Shown here: in pieces, positions 62,026 through 64,000 of the stretch
How positions within the stretch are numbered: the stretch's first letter is position 1
Layout of the letters: each line of letters starts with the position of its first letter
Origin: an uncultured Cohaesibacter sp.
Lineage (GTDB): Bacteria; Pseudomonadota; Alphaproteobacteria; Rhizobiales; Cohaesibacteraceae
DNA: 64,000 nt
Assembly (NCBI RefSeq): GCF_963676275.1
Contig: NZ_OY781091.1
Span: 1,714,775 to 1,778,774, forward strand
Reading direction: 5' to 3'
The notes under the pieces: model-generated
Databases searched by the model: none
Seen by the model: the letters and a program-made list of their open reading frames with translations, nothing else
Told to the model about the DNA's origin: nothing
Made by a program: the position numbers and the translations under genes

Positions 62026-63795
62026 ATGACTGAAGAAATCAAAACCAAAAAGCTGATCAATGATCCTGAAAATATCATCGAGGAAATGATCGAGGGAATG
62101 GTTGCGGCGCATCCGGACATGTTGACGGTGCAGGGTGAAACGGGGCGGGCGGTTGTTGCCCTTGATGGCCCTCGCGATGGCAAGGTGGGCATTGTTGTCG
62201 GTGGCGGCTCCGGTCATGAACCGGCCTTTGCTGGTTATGTCGGGCGGGGGCTCGCAGATGCCGCTGCCGTCGGCAATGTCTTTGCCTCTCCATCGCCAGC
62301 CCATATCGTGGAGGCCGTTCAGGCGGCAGATGGTGGTGCCGGTATCCTCATGCTCTATGGCAACTATACCGGCGACGTCATGAATTTCACAATGGCGGCA
62401 GAAGAGATCGAACAGGCCGGCGTTGCTGTTCGCCATGTTGCCGTGACCGATGATGTGGCCTCCGCTCCCCTTGATCGTCGCAGTGAAAGGCGCGGCATTG
62501 CCGGTGACTTTTTCGTCTTCAAGGTGGCCGGAGCGGCTGCGGATCTGGGCGAGCCTCTGGCGCGCGTCGAAGCTCTGGCACGGGCGGCCAATGAGGCAAC
62601 CTTTTCCATGGGCGTTGCCCTCAGCCCCTGTTCCCTGCCGCAGACCGGCAAGCCGAATTTCGTCATCAATGACAGTGATATGGAAATCGGCATGGGCCTG
62701 CATGGCGAGCCGGGCATCCGGCGTCACAAACTGGCCTCGGCCGATGCGGTTACCGACGAATTGCTCGACACCATCATGAAGGAAGCCAACCTGAAGGCTG
62801 GTGATGAAACTGCCATTCTCGTCAATGGCTTGGGCGCAACATCCCAGATCGAACTCTATATTCTCTTCCGCCGGGTCAAGCAGCGTCTTGACGCGCTTGG
62901 TATCAAAATCCATGCTTCCTGGGTCGGGGAATATGCCACATCGCTTGAAATGGCTGGCGCGTCGGTTACGCTCTTCAAGCTGGATGAGACGCTCAAGCGC
63001 CTGCTGGATCATCCTTGCAAAACACCGGCCTTGATGGTTGGCTCCCTTGAGCAGGATGGCGAAGCCGCTACCCGCAGCCAGCGCGTGATGGTTCCGGTAC
63101 AGAAGGCAGTTTCCGCCCAGAAAAGCCCTGCTGACCTGATCCGCGAGGGTGAGGTGACGCCGACGATCTTCAAGGCGATGATGCATAATGTCGGTGCGCA
63201 GGTCATTGCGGAAAAAGACTGGCTCTCCGAGCTGGATGGCATCATCGGCGATGGCGACCATGGCATGACCATGGAAATCGGATGGAAAGCCGTCCAGCGC
63301 GCTCTTGAAGAGGCGCCCGAAACAGATGAGACCATCGAAAGCATGTGCAAGCGCATGGCCAAGGCATTCCTCGATGCTGTCGGTGCTTCCTCCGGGCCGC
63401 TCTATGCCACCGCATTTCTCAGGGCCGGAACGGCTGTCAGCAACAGGCTCAATCTGGATGGCAAGGCGATGGCACAATGGCTTGATGCGGCCTGCAAGGG
63501 CATTCAGGACAGGGGCCGGGCCAATCTTGGCGACAAGACCATGATTGATGCATGGGTGCCTGCCGTGGAGGCGGCCTTGAAATGCGCCGAACAAGGCGGC
63601 TCGGCCTGTGATGTCATGGCCGCAGCCCAGAAGGGCGGGGAAGAGGGCATGAATGCAACCGCTCCCATGACCTCCCGCCGTGGGCGTTCAGCCAAGCTCG
63701 GTGAACGGGCCGTTGGTCATATCGACCCCGGCGCAGCCTCGACCTTTGTCACGCTACGCGCCATGCGGGAGGCGCTTGACAAGGCTCTTGCCTGA
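62026..63795 (+). CDS. Two-domain dihydroxyacetone kinase (DhaK-DhaL fusion)
   Basis: 589 residues. The DAK1/DhaK half has KKLINDPENIIEEMIEG, GGGSGHEPAFAGYVG and IGMGLHGEPG, where His226 matches the histidine that binds the ketone covalently. The DAK2/DhaL half (from about residue 385) has the Mg-binding GDGDHGMTME and GASSGPLYAT. With both halves it is an ATP-dependent single-chain enzyme, not the PTS-dependent three-subunit form. It phosphorylates dihydroxyacetone or a related short ketose. Start is ATG 62026; ATG 62002 in the same frame is possible, both with weak ribosome-binding sites. Confidence 0.93.
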   Translation: MTEEIKTKKLINDPENIIEEMIEGMVAAHPDMLTVQGETGRAVVALDGPRDGKVGIVVGGGSGHEPAFAGYVGRGLADAAAVGNVFASPSPAHIVEAVQAADGGAGILMLYGNYTGDVMNFTMAAEEIEQAGVAVRHVAVTDDVASAPLDRRSERRGIAGDFFVFKVAGAAADLGEPLARVEALARAANEATFSMGVALSPCSLPQTGKPNFVINDSDMEIGMGLHGEPGIRRHKLASADAVTDELLDTIMKEANLKAGDETAILVNGLGATSQIELYILFRRVKQRLDALGIKIHASWVGEYATSLEMAGASVTLFKLDETLKRLLDHPCKTPALMVGSLEQDGEAATRSQRVMVPVQKAVSAQKSPADLIREGEVTPTIFKAMMHNVGAQVIAEKDWLSELDGIIGDGDHGMTMEIGWKAVQRALEEAPETDETIESMCKRMAKAFLDAVGASSGPLYATAFLRAGTAVSNRLNLDGKAMAQWLDAACKGIQDRGRANLGDKTMIDAWVPAVEAALKCAEQGGSACDVMAAAQKGGEEGMNATAPMTSRRGRSAKLGERAVGHIDPGAASTFVTLRAMREALDKALA

Positions 63796-63850
63796 TCTTC
63801 CCGTCGCTTGATGGGCGACAAGATCGCCAAATAGTCTTGGATGAAACGCC

Positions 63851-63880
63851 AAGGGCCGTGCAATGCATGGCCCTTTGTTT
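63851..63880. terminator. Convergent intrinsic terminator after the dihydroxyacetone kinase
   Basis: AAGGGCC (63851-63857) pairs with GGCCCTT (63869-63875) around an 11-nt loop, followed by TGTTTTG on the plus strand. It sits between the kinase stop and the stop of the convergent SorC-type gene. Confidence 0.7.
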
Positions 63881-63896
63881 TGTCAGGGGCAGGGGC

Positions 63897-64000
63897 TTAG
63901 CGTGGCCCCTGCAGCAAGGCGTGAGCGACACTTTCATTTGTCACCAGACGGTTGACATAACCGGCCCGCAGGATCGCCCGGATGATCGGTATCTTGTTGA
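63897..64000 (-). CDS. SorC-family sugar-responsive regulator, C-terminal end only
   Basis: The minus strand reads in from the right edge as NKIPIIRAILRAGYVNRLVTNESVAHALLQGPR and stops at 63897. The K-x-x-x-IRAxLRxGYxNxLVTxExxAxALL pattern is the C-terminus of SorC/DeoR sugar-phosphate-sensing regulators. It is convergent with the dihydroxyacetone kinase operon and a candidate regulator of it. Only 33 residues are visible. Confidence 0.7.
   Translation of the reverse strand, partial: NKIPIIRAILRAGYVNRLVTNESVAHALLQGPR

Noticed and set aside
61969-63594. 541-residue open frame opposite the dihydroxyacetone kinase
   Set aside because: No motif, fully antisense to a gene with clear active-site residues.

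Overview
The window looks like a chromosomal segment of an alphaproteobacterium. It is densely packed, about 55-58% GC by eye, has many ATGA-type overlapping starts, and carries rhizobial-style CUT1/CUT2 sugar ABC operons, a TctABC tricarboxylate carrier and a TamA/TamB pair. The genus cannot be read from the sequence; a facultatively anaerobic marine member of the Hyphomicrobiales (Cohaesibacter-like) is a guess based on citrate lyase beside many solute-binding transporters. I see no rRNA, tRNA, CRISPR array, insertion sequence or prophage.

Region 1 (1-14.4 kb) is a plant-polysaccharide (pectin/arabinan) utilisation locus. A leftward operon encodes an oligosaccharide ABC transporter (two permeases, ATPase), a GH28 polygalacturonase-type hydrolase and a truncated GH105 unsaturated glucuronyl/rhamnogalacturonyl hydrolase; an AraC regulator is divergent from it. 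A rightward set encodes a small Cys-rich membrane protein, an ArsR-HTH regulator with a large C-terminal domain, a GH51 arabinofuranosidase and a second complete CUT1 transporter. The glycosidases lack signal peptides, so imported oligosaccharides are probably cleaved in the cytoplasm.

Region 2 (14.8-28 kb) is a citrate module: tctCBA uptake genes, then citCDEFGX (citrate lyase subunits plus activating enzymes), an RBBP9-like hydrolase, and a convergent operon of response regulator, TctE-like histidine kinase and an orphan periplasmic binding protein. CitS/CitT, CitAB and oxaloacetate decarboxylase are absent from the window.

Region 3 (28.2-37.7 kb) has a 1093-residue fusion of an ammonium transporter with PAS, GGDEF and EAL domains, followed by convergent tamA-tamB for outer-membrane protein assembly.

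Region 4 (38.1-52.2 kb) starts with a LysR regulator and a CUT2 sugar ABC operon in which one permease is fused to an SMP-30/strictosidine-synthase-like beta-propeller and is followed by a second, separate propeller protein. Next come an AhpD/carboxymuconolactone-decarboxylase-like protein, a quinone oxidoreductase, a LysR regulator, an MFS carrier and a gamma-resorcylate-decarboxylase-family amidohydrolase.

Region 5 (52.3-64 kb) contains a leftward operon of an M20 amidohydrolase and a polar amino-acid ABC transporter with a divergent GntR/FCD regulator and a perfect 12-bp palindrome between them. It ends with a rightward CUT2 ABC operon with a two-domain dihydroxyacetone kinase, converging on the end of a SorC-type regulator.

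The strongest novelty candidates are the Amt-PAS-GGDEF-EAL protein, the permease-propeller fusion with its paired propeller, and the citrate module wired to a two-component system with a dedicated orphan binding protein.
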